From the NCBI GenBank assembly GCA_035249305.1, contig DATFGQ010000076.1, forward strand, positions 31,007 through 95,006: DNA of 64,000 nt, read 5' to 3'. Within the stretch, counting starts at the first letter, position 1. Each line of letters opens with the position of its first letter. The translations under genes and the position numbers were made by a program. Shown one piece after another: positions 54,163-63,179 of the stretch. This stretch comes from DASUNP01 sp035249305 (GTDB lineage: Bacteria > Acidobacteriota > Blastocatellia > UBA7656). The notes beneath the pieces are model-generated. The model did not search any database, had not been told where the DNA came from, and saw only the letters and a program-made list of their open reading frames with translations.

Positions 54163-54366
54163 CTATTCGATGATTCTGAGCAAGTGCGGAACCTTCCCGA
54201 CCATCCCGCGCATAGACGGCGTGTCGGGCCGCTCAACCACCTGGTTGAGCTTCGTCAGCCCGAGGCTGCGCACCAACTCTTTGTGGTTCTTGTTTGCGCC
54301 GATAGTCGAACGATACCACTGAATCTTTATCGTTTGGCCGCTCGATTCATTATTGGCCTGTGCCAT
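54163..54366 (-). CDS. rpmD: Ribosomal protein L30
   Basis: 67 residues from the ATG at 54366 (GGGAG upstream). The L30 core IKIQWYRSTIGANKNHKELVRSLGLTK is intact with a short polar N-terminal extension. It follows rpsE after a 42-nt heptad element. Confidence 0.95.
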   Translation of the reverse strand: MAQANNESSGQTIKIQWYRSTIGANKNHKELVRSLGLTKLNQVVERPDTPSMRGMVGKVPHLLRIIE

Positions 54367-54379
54367 CACTAAAACTCCC

Positions 54380-54411
54380 TTTTGAGATTTCAAATCTCAA
54401 ATTTGAAATTA
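54380..54411 (-). repeat. Heptad repeat, GATTTCA family, at rpsE stop
   Basis: GAGATTT-CAAATCT-CAAATTT-GAAATT; palindromic words beginning at the rpsE TAA, before rpmD. Confidence 0.8.
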
Positions 54412-54912
54412 TGCCGTCTGAAGCTCTTCGGCCATCTGGCGGCGCAGGCGCGCGACGAACGCGGGGTCTTTCAGGCTCCGCAGCCCTTCAAAGGTCGCCC
54501 GCACCACGTTATGAGGGTTCGACGACCCGATCGATTTCGTCACCACGTCGCGCACGCCTACGGATTGCATGATCGCGCGGACGGGGCCGCCGGCTATGAC
54601 GCCCGTGCCTTCGGGCGCGGGCTTTAAGAGCACGCGGCCCGACCCGAACACCCCTATGACCTGGTGCGGCACGGTCGAGCCAGACAGCGGCACGCGGATC
54701 AGGTTCTTCTTAGCCGCCTCGATGCCCTTCTTTATCGCGAGAGGGACTTCGCGCGCCTTGCCCGACCCGAAACCGACAACGCCGTTCTCGTTGCCGACGA
54801 CTACAAGCGCCGAGAACGAGAGATTCTTTCCGCCCTTGACCACCTTCGTCACGCGGTTGATTGAGATGACTTGATCCTTAAGGTCAAGCCCCGATGCGTC
54901 TATTCGATCCAT
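54409..54912 (-). CDS. rpsE: Ribosomal protein S5
   Basis: 167 residues; dsRBD-like N-domain (QVISINRVTKVVKGGKNLSFSALVVVGN) and GSGKAREVPLAIKKGIEAAKKNLI; C-domain (TGVIAGGPVRAIMQSVGVRDVVTKS). It lies 1 nt after rplR. Confidence 0.97.
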   Translation of the reverse strand: MDRIDASGLDLKDQVISINRVTKVVKGGKNLSFSALVVVGNENGVVGFGSGKAREVPLAIKKGIEAAKKNLIRVPLSGSTVPHQVIGVFGSGRVLLKPAPEGTGVIAGGPVRAIMQSVGVRDVVTKSIGSSNPHNVVRATFEGLRSLKDPAFVARLRRQMAEELQTA

Positions 54913-54913
54913 A

Positions 54914-55273
54914 TTAGAACTCCAACCCCGCTTCGCGCGCCGCCTCCGCCAGGTTCCTCACCCGGCCGTGATAGATGTAGCCGCCGCGATCAAACACTAC
55001 ACGGTTAATCCCCTTCTCTTTGGCGCGCTCGGCTATGAGCTTGCCGATCTCTTTGGCCGCCTCGACGTTCCCGCCCGACCGTGAGCGAAGGTCCGTTTCG
55101 GTCGTCGAAGCCGAGGCCAGCGTCACGCCCTGCGCGTCATCGATTACCTGAGCGTAGATGTGATTGACGCTCCGGAATATGGCCAGGCGCGGGCGCTCGG
55201 TCGTGCCCGCAATCTTCTTGCGAATCCTCTTATGAACTGCTCGCCTGATCTGTTGACTGTCTTTCTTCGCCAT
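54914..55273 (-). CDS. rplR: Ribosomal protein L18
   Basis: 119 residues; RRAVHKRIRKKIAGTTERPRLAIFRSVNHIYAQVIDD and VVFDRGGYIYHGRV, the canonical L18 5S-binding protein. It lies 21 nt after rplF. Confidence 0.96.
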   Translation of the reverse strand: MAKKDSQQIRRAVHKRIRKKIAGTTERPRLAIFRSVNHIYAQVIDDAQGVTLASASTTETDLRSRSGGNVEAAKEIGKLIAERAKEKGINRVVFDRGGYIYHGRVRNLAEAAREAGLEF

Positions 55274-55294
55274 CTTAATTCCCTCGACCGGAGA

Positions 55295-55849
55295 TTACTT
55301 GCCGGTCTTTCCTGGTTTGAGCTTCAACTGCTCGTTGGCGTAGCGCACGCCCTTGCCCTTGTAAGGGTCGGGCTGTCTGAGGCTGCGCATGTCGGCCGCG
55401 ACCTGGCCCACCTGCTGGCGGTTGATGCCCGTGATCGTCAGCGTAGTCTGGTACTGCTGTATGGGCTTGTTGACGCGCTCGACCTTCACGTCTATCCCGG
55501 TCGGTATCGGGAACTCTATCTGGTGCGAGTAGCCGAGGTTGAACATCACGCGCCCTTTTTGCAGCTCGACCTTGTACCCTACGCCGACTATGTCCAACTG
55601 GCGCGTGAAGCCTTCGGTCACGCCCGTCACGGCGTTTTGCAGCAGCGCGCGCGCGAGGCCATGCAGCGCGGCCTTGTCGTCGCCGTCGCGCTCGGCTATC
55701 AACTGGTCGCCGTCCACGCGGAACTTGATCCCTTCCGGCACGGCGGTCGTCAGCGTCCCTTTCGGCCCCGTCACTTCGACGACGCCGTCGGTGATGTTGA
55801 CCTCCACGCCCTTCGGTATCGCTATCGGCTTTTTACCTATTCTCGACAT
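55295..55849 (-). CDS. rplF: Ribosomal protein L6
   Basis: 184 residues; MSRIGKKPIAIPKGVEVNI and the C-terminal YKGKGVRYANEQLKLKPGKTGK are diagnostic. It follows rpsH after an 84-nt heptad hairpin. Confidence 0.97.
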   Translation of the reverse strand: MSRIGKKPIAIPKGVEVNITDGVVEVTGPKGTLTTAVPEGIKFRVDGDQLIAERDGDDKAALHGLARALLQNAVTGVTEGFTRQLDIVGVGYKVELQKGRVMFNLGYSHQIEFPIPTGIDVKVERVNKPIQQYQTTLTITGINRQQVGQVAADMRSLRQPDPYKGKGVRYANEQLKLKPGKTGK

Positions 55850-55855
55850 AATAAC

Positions 55856-55931
55856 TCCAGTCCTGAGTCCTGAGTGCTGAGTCCTGAGTAGCTGTCTTCA
55901 CTCAGCACCCAGGACTTTCAACTCAGGACTT
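55856..55931 (-). repeat. Heptad inverted repeat, CTGAGTC family, between rpsH and rplF
   Basis: AGTCCTG words, spacer AGCTGTCTTC, then ACTCAGC, ACCCAGG, ACTTTCA, ACTCAGG; begins about 3 nt after the rpsH TAG. Confidence 0.85.
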
Positions 55932-55933
55932 TA

Positions 55934-56326
55934 CTAATAGACGCGGCAGAGGATCTCGCCCCCGACGCGCTCGCGCCGCGCCTGGCGGTCGGTCATCAGC
56001 CCGCGCGAGGTCGAAAGTATGTTGATGCCCATCCCGCCCAGCACGTTCGGGATGTTGGTGCCGCTGACGTAGATGCGGCAGCCGGGCTTCGACACGCGCT
56101 CAAGCTTTGAGACCACCTGCTCGCCTCGCGGGCCGTAGCGCAGGTAGACTCTTATGTTGCGGCGCACGCCCTCGCCTATGACCTTATAGTTGTTTATGAA
56201 ACCTTCTTCCTTCAGTATGCGCGCGATCTCGATCTTGATGGTCGAGAGCGGCACGTCGACTTTCTGATGCTTCGCCGCATACGCGTTGCGGACGCGAGTC
56301 AGCATGTCTGCAATCGGGTCTGTCAT
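55934..56326 (-). CDS. rpsH: Ribosomal protein S8
   Basis: 130 residues; MTDPIADMLTRVRNAYAAKH and the C-terminal STSRGLMTDRQARRERVGGEILCRVY. In E. coli S8 represses the spc operon at the rplE leader; no such site was recognised here. Confidence 0.97.
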   Translation of the reverse strand: MTDPIADMLTRVRNAYAAKHQKVDVPLSTIKIEIARILKEEGFINNYKVIGEGVRRNIRVYLRYGPRGEQVVSKLERVSKPGCRIYVSGTNIPNVLGGMGINILSTSRGLMTDRQARRERVGGEILCRVY

Positions 56327-56335
56327 CTTTCCTCC

Positions 56336-56408
56336 AGTGCCGAGTGCTGAGTGCTGAGTGCTGAGTTAATATCCTTACTCAGGACTCAGCACTCAGCACT
56401 CAGGACTC
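56336..56408 (-). repeat. Heptad inverted repeat, CTGAGTC family, between rpsN and rpsH
   Basis: GTGCCGA-GTGCTGA-GTGCTGA-GTGCTGA on the plus strand, then ACTCAGG, ACTCAGC, ACTCAGC, ACTCAGG; it starts 5 nt after the rpsN stop. Confidence 0.87.
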
Positions 56409-56412
56409 CTTT

Positions 56413-56697
56413 CTACCAGCTCGATTTCGTCACGCCCGGTACGTGGCCTTCCAGCGAGAGGTCGCGGAAGCAGATTCGGCACAGCGCGAACTTGCGCAAG
56501 TAGCCGCGCCCGCGCCCGCACCGGCGGCAGCGGTTGTGCACGCGCGACTGGAAGACGTTGAGGTTCAAGCCCTCGGCCTTCGCGCGCTTGATCTGCTTCT
56601 TGCCGCTCGCCCCGTACTGCTCTTTAACCCTGCGGCGGGCGTTGTCAAGCGCCCGCTTCAGCTCGTTCGCCTTATAGACTGATGATGTTCTCGCCAT
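56413..56697 (-). CDS. rpsN: Ribosomal protein S14, zinc-binding with N-terminal extension
   Basis: 94 residues. The C-terminal half is the zinc S14 (HNRCRRCGRGRGYLRKFALCRICFRDLSLEGHVPGVTKSSW) with C-x2-C...C-x2-C. Zinc S14 is usually 61 residues; here about 33 extra basic residues (LKRALDNARRRVKEQYG) precede it and there is no internal Met. It lies in the spc operon between rplE and rpsH. Confidence 0.93.
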   Translation of the reverse strand: MARTSSVYKANELKRALDNARRRVKEQYGASGKKQIKRAKAEGLNLNVFQSRVHNRCRRCGRGRGYLRKFALCRICFRDLSLEGHVPGVTKSSW

Positions 56698-56704
56698 TCA
56701 CTCC

Positions 56705-57250
56705 TCACTTCATAAACGGCATGCCGAACTGGCGGAGCAGCGCGCGCCCCTCTTCGTCCGTGCGGGCCGTCGTAACTATAGAGATGTTCATCCCCCTCGT
56801 CCGGTCGACTTTGTTGAAGTCTATCTCGGGGAAGATCAACTGGTCTTTTATGCCTATCGTGTAGTTGCCGCGCCCGTCGAATGCGCGCGGGCTCACCCCG
56901 CGGAAGTCGCGCACGCGGGGCAGCACGGCGTTGACGAGCCGGTCGAGGAATTCGTACATCCGCTCGCCGCGCAACGTCACCGACACGCCCACGGGCATCC
57001 CCGTGCGCAGCTTGAAGGCGGCGATAGATTTCTTGGCCTTCGTGATGACGGGCTTCTGCCCGCTTATCGTCGACAGCTCCATCGCGGCCTGGTCAAAGAC
57101 CTTCGGGTTGCTCTGCGCCTCGCGGCCGACGCCCATGTTCAGAATAATCTTTTCGAGCCGCGGCACGGCCATGGTGTTCGTGTAATTGAACTCCTTCATC
57201 AGGGCCGGCACGACCTCCGCCTTGTAACGCTCTTTGAGTCTCGTTGCCAT
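56705..57250 (-). CDS. rplE: Ribosomal protein L5
   Basis: 181 residues; the LEKIILNMGVG opening motif, GQKPVITKAKKSIAAFKLR and GMNISIVTTARTDEEGRALL near the end. It contacts 5S rRNA and P-site tRNA. Confidence 0.97.
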   Translation of the reverse strand: MATRLKERYKAEVVPALMKEFNYTNTMAVPRLEKIILNMGVGREAQSNPKVFDQAAMELSTISGQKPVITKAKKSIAAFKLRTGMPVGVSVTLRGERMYEFLDRLVNAVLPRVRDFRGVSPRAFDGRGNYTIGIKDQLIFPEIDFNKVDRTRGMNISIVTTARTDEEGRALLRQFGMPFMK

Positions 57251-57268
57251 TTCGGTTCAACCTTTTCG

Positions 57269-57601
57269 CTACTGTTTCTCGATCGCCGCGCCGCACTCCT
57301 TGCAGGCACGCGTGCGCTGGCCGTCGCTTAATACCTGGTGGCCGGCGCGCGTCGCCTCGCCGCAGTGCGGGCAGATCACCTTCACGTTCGACACGTCAAT
57401 AGGGTTTTCGCGCTCTATTATTCCGCCCTGCACGCCCCGCCGCGAGTTGGCCTTGTTGTGGCGCTTGACGACGTTGACGCCCTCGACTATCACCTTGCGC
57501 TTGCGCGGCTGCACCTCGATGACGCGCCCCTTCTTGCCCTTATCTTTCCCAGCGATGACGACCACGCGGTCGTTCTTGCGAACATTTATCTCTACGTTCA
57601 T
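57269..57601 (-). CDS. rplX: Ribosomal protein L24
   Basis: 110 residues; KOW motif VVVIAGKDKGKKGRVIEV at the start, GVNVVKRH and GGIIERE. A zinc-ribbon-like CPHCGEATRAG...CKECGA lies in the C-terminal third, as in other bacterial L24 of the long type. Confidence 0.96.
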   Translation of the reverse strand: MNVEINVRKNDRVVVIAGKDKGKKGRVIEVQPRKRKVIVEGVNVVKRHNKANSRRGVQGGIIERENPIDVSNVKVICPHCGEATRAGHQVLSDGQRTRACKECGAAIEKQ

Positions 57602-57607
57602 AACCCC

Positions 57608-57976
57608 TCAAATCACTTCCGGCGCGAGGCTCACGATCTTCATGAAACGCTTGTCGCGCAGCTCGCGGGCTACGGGCCCGAACACGCGTGTGCCCACGGG
57701 CTCGTTGTCGGGCTTGATTATCACCGCCGCGTTCTGGTCGAAGCGGATGTAAGTGCCGTCCTTGCGCCGCGTCTCCTTGCGCGTGCGTACTACGACGGCG
57801 CGCACCACCTGGCCCTTCTTGACCGCGCCGTCCGGCGCAGCCTCTTTGACAGAGGCGGTGATTATGTCGCCCAGCCCCGCGCGCAGCCCCGTGTGGCCAC
57901 CCAGCGGGAGAATCATAGAAATGCGCTTCGCCCCTGAATTGTCCGCGACCTCAAGGATTGATCTCATCTGAACCAT
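57608..57976 (-). CDS. rplN: Ribosomal protein L14
   Basis: 122 residues, the standard length; MVQMRSILEVADNSGAKRISMI and FGPVARELRDKRFMKIVSLAPEVI. Confidence 0.98.
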   Translation of the reverse strand: MVQMRSILEVADNSGAKRISMILPLGGHTGLRAGLGDIITASVKEAAPDGAVKKGQVVRAVVVRTRKETRRKDGTYIRFDQNAAVIIKPDNEPVGTRVFGPVARELRDKRFMKIVSLAPEVI

Positions 57977-57984
57977 AACTCGCT

Positions 57985-58024
57985 CCTCGTCTGAAATCTC
58001 AAATTTGAAATTTGAAATTTCAGT
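57985..58024 (-). repeat. Heptad repeat, GATTTCA family, between rpsQ and rplN
   Basis: CTGAAAT-CTCAAAT-TTGAAAT-TTGAAAT-TTCAGT; starts about 8 nt after the rpsQ stop. Confidence 0.78.
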
Positions 58025-58029
58025 TAGCC

Positions 58030-58440
58030 TTACCTGGCCTTCTGCATGATCTCTACCACGCGCCAGCGCTTGCGCGCAGACATCGGCCGCGTCTCGACGA
58101 TTCTCACCGTGTCGCCTATGCCCGCGCCCATCTCGTTGTGCGCCATGAACTTCGAGCGCTTGCGTATGTAGCGCTTGTATTTCGGGTGGCGCACCTGGCG
58201 CTCGACGCGGACGACGACGGTCTTCTCCATCTTGTCGCTCGTAACCAGGCCGACCTTCTCCTGGCGGCGGCGCTTCCGCTCGGCGGGAGGCTCCGCCTCA
58301 TCGGGCCCGCCCACGGCCGCCGCCACGCGGCCGATCGCCGAGCCGACGGCGCGCGCCGCTTCGACAAGCAGGCCCTCGCCCTGTTGCTGTTCACCGCCCT
58401 CGGCGGTCTCAACCTGCGTCTCTTCTCTGTTCTCTTCCAT
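58030..58440 (-). CDS. rpsQ: Ribosomal protein S17 with N-terminal extension
   Basis: 136 residues. The S17 core (KVGLVTSDKMEKTVVVRVERQVRHPKYKRY) begins only near residue 62. The first 60 residues are Glu/Gln/Ala-rich with a short basic stretch before the core (ETQVETAEGGEQQQGEGLLV...ERKRRRQ), unlike the 80-90-residue norm. The upstream ATG is the only in-frame start with room for a ribosome site. Confidence 0.93.
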   Translation of the reverse strand: MEENREETQVETAEGGEQQQGEGLLVEAARAVGSAIGRVAAAVGGPDEAEPPAERKRRRQEKVGLVTSDKMEKTVVVRVERQVRHPKYKRYIRKRSKFMAHNEMGAGIGDTVRIVETRPMSARKRWRVVEIMQKAR

Positions 58441-58465
58441 ATCTACCCTTCTAGTTTCGGGCCAA

Positions 58466-58669
58466 CTACTTTTCGGCCGCGGCCATCTCGCGCTGGCGCA
58501 TCAAGGTCTTCACCCGCGCGAGGTCTTTCCGCTGTTCGCGCAGTTGCTTCACAACGTCTGTGTTGCCGAGCGACAGCTTGAACCGCATGCGGAAGATCGA
58601 CTCTTTAAGCTCGTCGAGCTTCCCCTCCAGGTCTTCGTCCGACAGCTCTCTAAGGTCATCGGCTTTCAT
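58466..58669 (-). CDS. rpmC: Ribosomal protein L29
   Basis: 67 residues; MKADDLRELSDEDLEGKLDELKESIFRMRFKLSLG and ARVKTLMRQRE. Its ATG overlaps the rplP stop by 4 nt (ATGA), indicating coupled translation. Confidence 0.97.
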   Translation of the reverse strand: MKADDLRELSDEDLEGKLDELKESIFRMRFKLSLGNTDVVKQLREQRKDLARVKTLMRQREMAAAEK

Positions 58670-59106
58670 ACCAGCCCGCCCCCTTCCTGATCTTTGCGCG
58701 AGATGAACTTGGTCTTGATCGGCAGCTTCTGCGCCGCAAGCCTTATAGCCTCGCGCGCGGTCTTCTCGTCGACGCCTTCCATCTCGAACAGCACGCGGCC
58801 GGGCTTTATGACGGCGACCCAGCCTTCGGGCGCGCCCTTGCCTTTGCCCATGCGGGTCTCGGCCGGCTTCTTAGTGATCGGCTTGTCGGGGAAGACGCGA
58901 ATCCAGATCTTGCCGCCGCGCTTTATGAAGCGGGTCATCGCGACGCGCGACGCTTCGATCTGCTTGCCGGTGATCCAGGCGGGCTCCAGCGCCTTCAGCC
59001 CGTACTCGCCGAAAGATATTTCCGCACCCCGCGTCGCGACCCCGCTCATGCGGCCGCGCTGCTGTTTGCGGTACTTCATTCGCTTCGGAATTTTATATTC
59101 AGCCAT
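58666..59106 (-). CDS. rplP: Ribosomal protein L16
   Basis: 146 residues; PKRMKYRKQQRGRMSGVATRG opening and GGKIWIRVFPDKPITKKPAETRMGKGKG, the canonical L16 motifs. It follows rpsC after a 78-nt heptad hairpin. Confidence 0.98.
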   Translation of the reverse strand: MAEYKIPKRMKYRKQQRGRMSGVATRGAEISFGEYGLKALEPAWITGKQIEASRVAMTRFIKRGGKIWIRVFPDKPITKKPAETRMGKGKGAPEGWVAVIKPGRVLFEMEGVDEKTAREAIRLAAQKLPIKTKFISRKDQEGGGLV

Positions 59107-59108
59107 GA

Positions 59109-59184
59109 TAGTTTTCAGTTTCCGGTTTTCAGTTTTCAGTTCCGAGCTTCAATCTAAAAACTCAAAACTAAAAACTGAAAACTA

Positions 59185-59187
<3 letters not shown>
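59109..59187 (-). repeat. Heptad inverted repeat, AGTTTTC family, between rpsC and rplP
   Basis: AGTTTTC, AGTTTCC, GGTTTTC, AGTTTTC, AGTTCCG; spacer; CTAAAAA, CTCAAAA, CTAAAAA, CTGAAAA, CTATTATTG. It starts directly at the rpsC TAA. Confidence 0.85.
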
Positions 59188-59841
<654 letters not shown>

Positions 59842-59851
59842 GATTCCTCCT

Positions 59852-59935
59852 AGTCAGTGCTGAGCGCTGAGTGATGAGCGCTGAGTATTTTACTCAGGAC
59901 TCAGCACTCAGGACTCAGGACTTTTTTCAGGACTC
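59852..59935 (-). repeat. Heptad inverted repeat, CTGAGTC family, between rplV and rpsC
   Basis: AGTCAGT-GCTGAGC-GCTGAGT-GATGAGC-GCTGAGT, then ACTCAGG-ACTCAGC-ACTCAGG-ACTCAGG-ACT. The rplV stop TGA (59929-59927) is part of a repeat word (GAG TCC TGA in the mRNA), so the last two codons and the stop come from the element. Confidence 0.87.
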
Positions 59936-60289
59936 TTTGCCTGAATCTACCTCGATAGTGATGTGGCTCTGCCAGCGGCGCTCGCGGTAAGCCCTGCCCA
60001 TCGGCGCGGGCCGCACGCGGCGGCGGTACTTCGTAGGCCCCAGGTCTACGGTGGCCGTCGACACGACAAGCTGGTCGACGTCGATCGAGACGTTGAGCTG
60101 TTCGGCCTTCTGCGTGGCGTTGGCTATGGCCGAGCGCAACGTGATCTCGATGGGCTTGGCCGCGCGCTTGTTGGTCGCGCGGAGCATGGCTAAAGCTTCG
60201 GGCGCGCGGCGGCCGCGTATCAGGTCGATGACGAGCCGGGCCTTTTGAGGCGAGCCTTTTATGTACTTTGCTACTGCGCGTGCCTTCAT
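59927..60289 (-). CDS. rplV: Ribosomal protein L22
   Basis: 120 residues; MKARAVAKYIKGSPQKARLVIDLIRG and GPTKYRRRVRPAPMGRAYRERRWQSHITI, which forms the exit-tunnel hairpin. The terminal ES* is encoded by the heptad element. It lies 3 nt after rpsS. Confidence 0.97.
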   Translation of the reverse strand: MKARAVAKYIKGSPQKARLVIDLIRGRRAPEALAMLRATNKRAAKPIEITLRSAIANATQKAEQLNVSIDVDQLVVSTATVDLGPTKYRRRVRPAPMGRAYRERRWQSHITIEVDSGKES

Positions 60290-60292
60290 GGT

Positions 60293-60583
60293 TTACCTGG
60301 CTCCCTTCTTAACGGTCTTGTCGCTCTTTTCAGGGTGGCCCTTGAACTGCCGCGTGGGCGAGAACTCGCCGAGCTTGTGGCCGACCATGTTCTCCTGGAT
60401 GTAGACGGGTATGAACTTCTTCCCGTTGTGCACGGCGATAGTGTGTCCAACCATCTCAGGCAGTATGGTCGAGCGGCGAGACCAGGTCTTGTGGACCCGC
60501 TTCTCGTTCGCCTGGTTCATCTTCATGATCACGTTGACGAGGTGATCGTCTACGAACGGCCCTTTTTTAATCGATCTTGCCAT
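60293..60583 (-). CDS. rpsS: Ribosomal protein S19
   Basis: 96 residues from the ATG at 60583 (GAAGAG upstream); MARSIKKGPFVDDHLVNVI and KTWSRRSTILPEMVGHTIAVHNGKKFIPV. A longer in-frame start would translate the heptad repeat and is rejected. Confidence 0.97.
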   Translation of the reverse strand: MARSIKKGPFVDDHLVNVIMKMNQANEKRVHKTWSRRSTILPEMVGHTIAVHNGKKFIPVYIQENMVGHKLGEFSPTRQFKGHPEKSDKTVKKGAR

Positions 60584-60590
60584 AATCTCT

Positions 60591-60664
60591 TCAGTCCTGA
60601 GTGCTGAGTCCTGAGTCCTGAGTGAGAGCATTTAACTCAGCACTCAGCACTCAGGACTCAGGAC

Positions 60665-60667
<3 letters not shown>
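60591..60667 (-). repeat. Heptad inverted repeat, CTGAGTC family, between rplB and rpsS
   Basis: AGTCCTG-AGTGCTG-AGTCCTG-AGTCCTG-AGTG, spacer AGAGCATTTA, ACTCAGC-ACTCAGC-ACTCAGG-ACTCAGG-ACT; begins exactly at the rplB TAA. Confidence 0.88.
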
Positions 60668-61489
<822 letters not shown>

Positions 61490-61504
61490 CCTACGGCTCC
61501 AATC

Positions 61505-61834
61505 TTAGATCACGTCTTCGTACATGATGGGCTTCTCGCCGCTCTTGAGCGTGACGTAAGCCTTCTTCCAGTCGCTGCGGCGGCCCATCTCGCGCCGGGT
61601 CGGTATGCGCTTCTGCTTGCCGTGATAGTTGGCTACGCGGACCTCCTCGACCTTGACGCCGAGAATAGTCTCGACGGCGCGCTTGATCTCGGGCTTGTTG
61701 GCGCGGCGGTCGACTTTGAGCGTCAGTATCTGGCGCTCGTTGCCGCTGCGCCCCATCGACTCCGGCTCGTCTTTCATCGTGAGCGCTTTTTCGGTGATGA
61801 CCGGCCCTTTGATTACGTCCCAAATACTTTTCAT
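61505..61834 (-). CDS. rplW: Ribosomal protein L23
   Basis: 109 residues; WDVIKGPVITEKALTMKDE and QILTLKVDRRANKPEIKRAVETILGVKVEEVRVANYHGKQKR. It lies at the tunnel exit where trigger factor and SRP dock. It starts 18 nt after rplD. Confidence 0.96.
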   Translation of the reverse strand: MKSIWDVIKGPVITEKALTMKDEPESMGRSGNERQILTLKVDRRANKPEIKRAVETILGVKVEEVRVANYHGKQKRIPTRREMGRRSDWKKAYVTLKSGEKPIMYEDVI

Positions 61835-61852
61835 CAGAAGCTCCCCTCAGTC

Positions 61853-62479
61853 TTACTTGCTAAGCTGGCGCTCCAGCTCCGCCGCCGCGTCGCGCGTCAA
61901 CGCCAACTGCTCGTGCGTGAGCAGGTCATAAACGTTCACGCCGCCGGGCGAGATCAGAGTCACATTGCGCAGGTTGCGCGCCGAGAGCGTCAGGTTGTCG
62001 TTGTTTATCGCATCGACGATGAGCGTCCGACGGTCGAGCCCCAGCTTTGAAAGCGTCGAGACAAAATCTTTCGTCTTGTGCGACTGGAGCTGGAAGTTCT
62101 CGACTATGACCAGCCCGCCCTCGCGCAGCCGCTCCGACAGCACAGAGCGGATCGCGCCGCGCCGCATCTTCTTCGGTATCCGGTAAGACCAGTCGCGCGG
62201 CTGCGGCCCGTGGACGTTCCCGCCCCCTTTCCACAGAGGCGACCTGAGGCTGGCTATGCGCGCGCGGCCCGTCCCCTTCTGCCGCCAGAGCTTCTTGCCC
62301 GACCCCGAAGTGTCGCCACGCGTCTTCGTGGCCGAAGTCCCCGCGCGCTGGTTGGCCAGGTAGCTTTTGACCGCAGAGTAGATGAGCGCTTTGTTGAGCG
62401 GCACGCCGAACACGGCGTCCGACAGCTCAAGCTCGCCCACCTCTTCGTTACTCAGGTCCATTACCTTCACAACAGGCAT
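61853..62479 (-). CDS. rplD: Ribosomal protein L4
   Basis: 208 residues from the ATG at 62479 (MPVVKVMDLSNEEVGELELSD); an upstream in-frame ATG adds five residues and has no better site. The tunnel loop (GTSATKTRGDTSGSGKKLWRQKGTGRARIASLRSP) is conserved. L4 autoregulates S10 operons in gamma-proteobacteria; no such leader is visible here. Confidence 0.96.
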   Translation of the reverse strand: MPVVKVMDLSNEEVGELELSDAVFGVPLNKALIYSAVKSYLANQRAGTSATKTRGDTSGSGKKLWRQKGTGRARIASLRSPLWKGGGNVHGPQPRDWSYRIPKKMRRGAIRSVLSERLREGGLVIVENFQLQSHKTKDFVSTLSKLGLDRRTLIVDAINNDNLTLSARNLRNVTLISPGGVNVYDLLTHEQLALTRDAAAELERQLSK

Positions 62480-62501
62480 CTTTATGCTCCACAAAAATCG
62501 A

Positions 62502-62532
62502 GAGTCCGAAATCTGCCATCGACTTCGGACTC
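62502..62532 (-). other. Intercistronic hairpin between rplC and rplD
   Basis: Minus strand: perfect 9-bp stem GAGTCCGAA / TTCGGACTC with a 13-nt loop, then TCGATTTTTG. It has terminator features but lies inside the operon; possibly an attenuator or RNA-stability hairpin. Confidence 0.6.
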
Positions 62533-62542
62533 CGGATCATTC

Positions 62543-63172
62543 TCATTGCGTCTTCTTAATCAAAACGTAAGCGCCGTTCGGGCCGGGCACCGCGCCGCGA
62601 ATCATCAGCAAGTTGTTCTCGGTGTCTACGGCCACGACGCGGAGGTTCTTGAGCGTCTTGCGCTCGTTGCCCATGTGGCCCGCCATGCGCGTCCCTTTTA
62701 TGACGCGCGACGGGTAGGCCGAAGCGCCGATCGAGCCGGGCGCGCGGTGAAACATCGAGCCGTGCGTAGCTCTTCCGCCGCCGAAACCGTGCCGCTTGAT
62801 GAAGCCCGCGAAACCGCGCCCCTTCGATTTGCCTATCACGTCGACGAGGTCGTTCTCGTTAAATATGTCGACCAACACCTTGTCGCCGACGCTGGTCGCT
62901 TCGTCGCTCGCCTCGACTCTGACCTCGCGCAGCACGCGCGTAGGCGGAACGCCCGCGCGCTTGAAGTGCCCTTCGGTCGGTTTGTTGACGCGGCGGGGCG
63001 GCTTCTCTTCGACAAACCCGAGCTGAACGGCGTTGTAGCCGTCCGTGTTCACGGTCTTCTTCTGCACGACTATGCACGGGCCCGCCTTTATGACCGTCAC
63101 AGGCGTAACCGTGCCGTCCTCCGCGAACAACTGTGTCATCCCAAGCTTTTTACCAATTATTCCGTTGACCAT
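62543..63172 (-). CDS. rplC: Ribosomal protein L3
   Basis: 209 residues; MVNGIIGKKLGMTQLF, KGRGFAGFIKRHGFGGG-type loop and GASAYPSRVIKGTRMAGHMGNE. It follows rpsJ after a 95-nt heptad hairpin. Confidence 0.97.
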   Translation of the reverse strand: MVNGIIGKKLGMTQLFAEDGTVTPVTVIKAGPCIVVQKKTVNTDGYNAVQLGFVEEKPPRRVNKPTEGHFKRAGVPPTRVLREVRVEASDEATSVGDKVLVDIFNENDLVDVIGKSKGRGFAGFIKRHGFGGGRATHGSMFHRAPGSIGASAYPSRVIKGTRMAGHMGNERKTLKNLRVVAVDTENNLLMIRGAVPGPNGAYVLIKKTQ

Positions 63173-63179
63173 AATTCAT

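Noticed and set aside
60584..60631. Longer S19 starting inside the rplB-rpsS gap
   Set aside because: The extra residues are a translation of the heptad repeat; the universal S19 N-terminus MARSIKKGPF begins at 60583 after a GAAGAG site.
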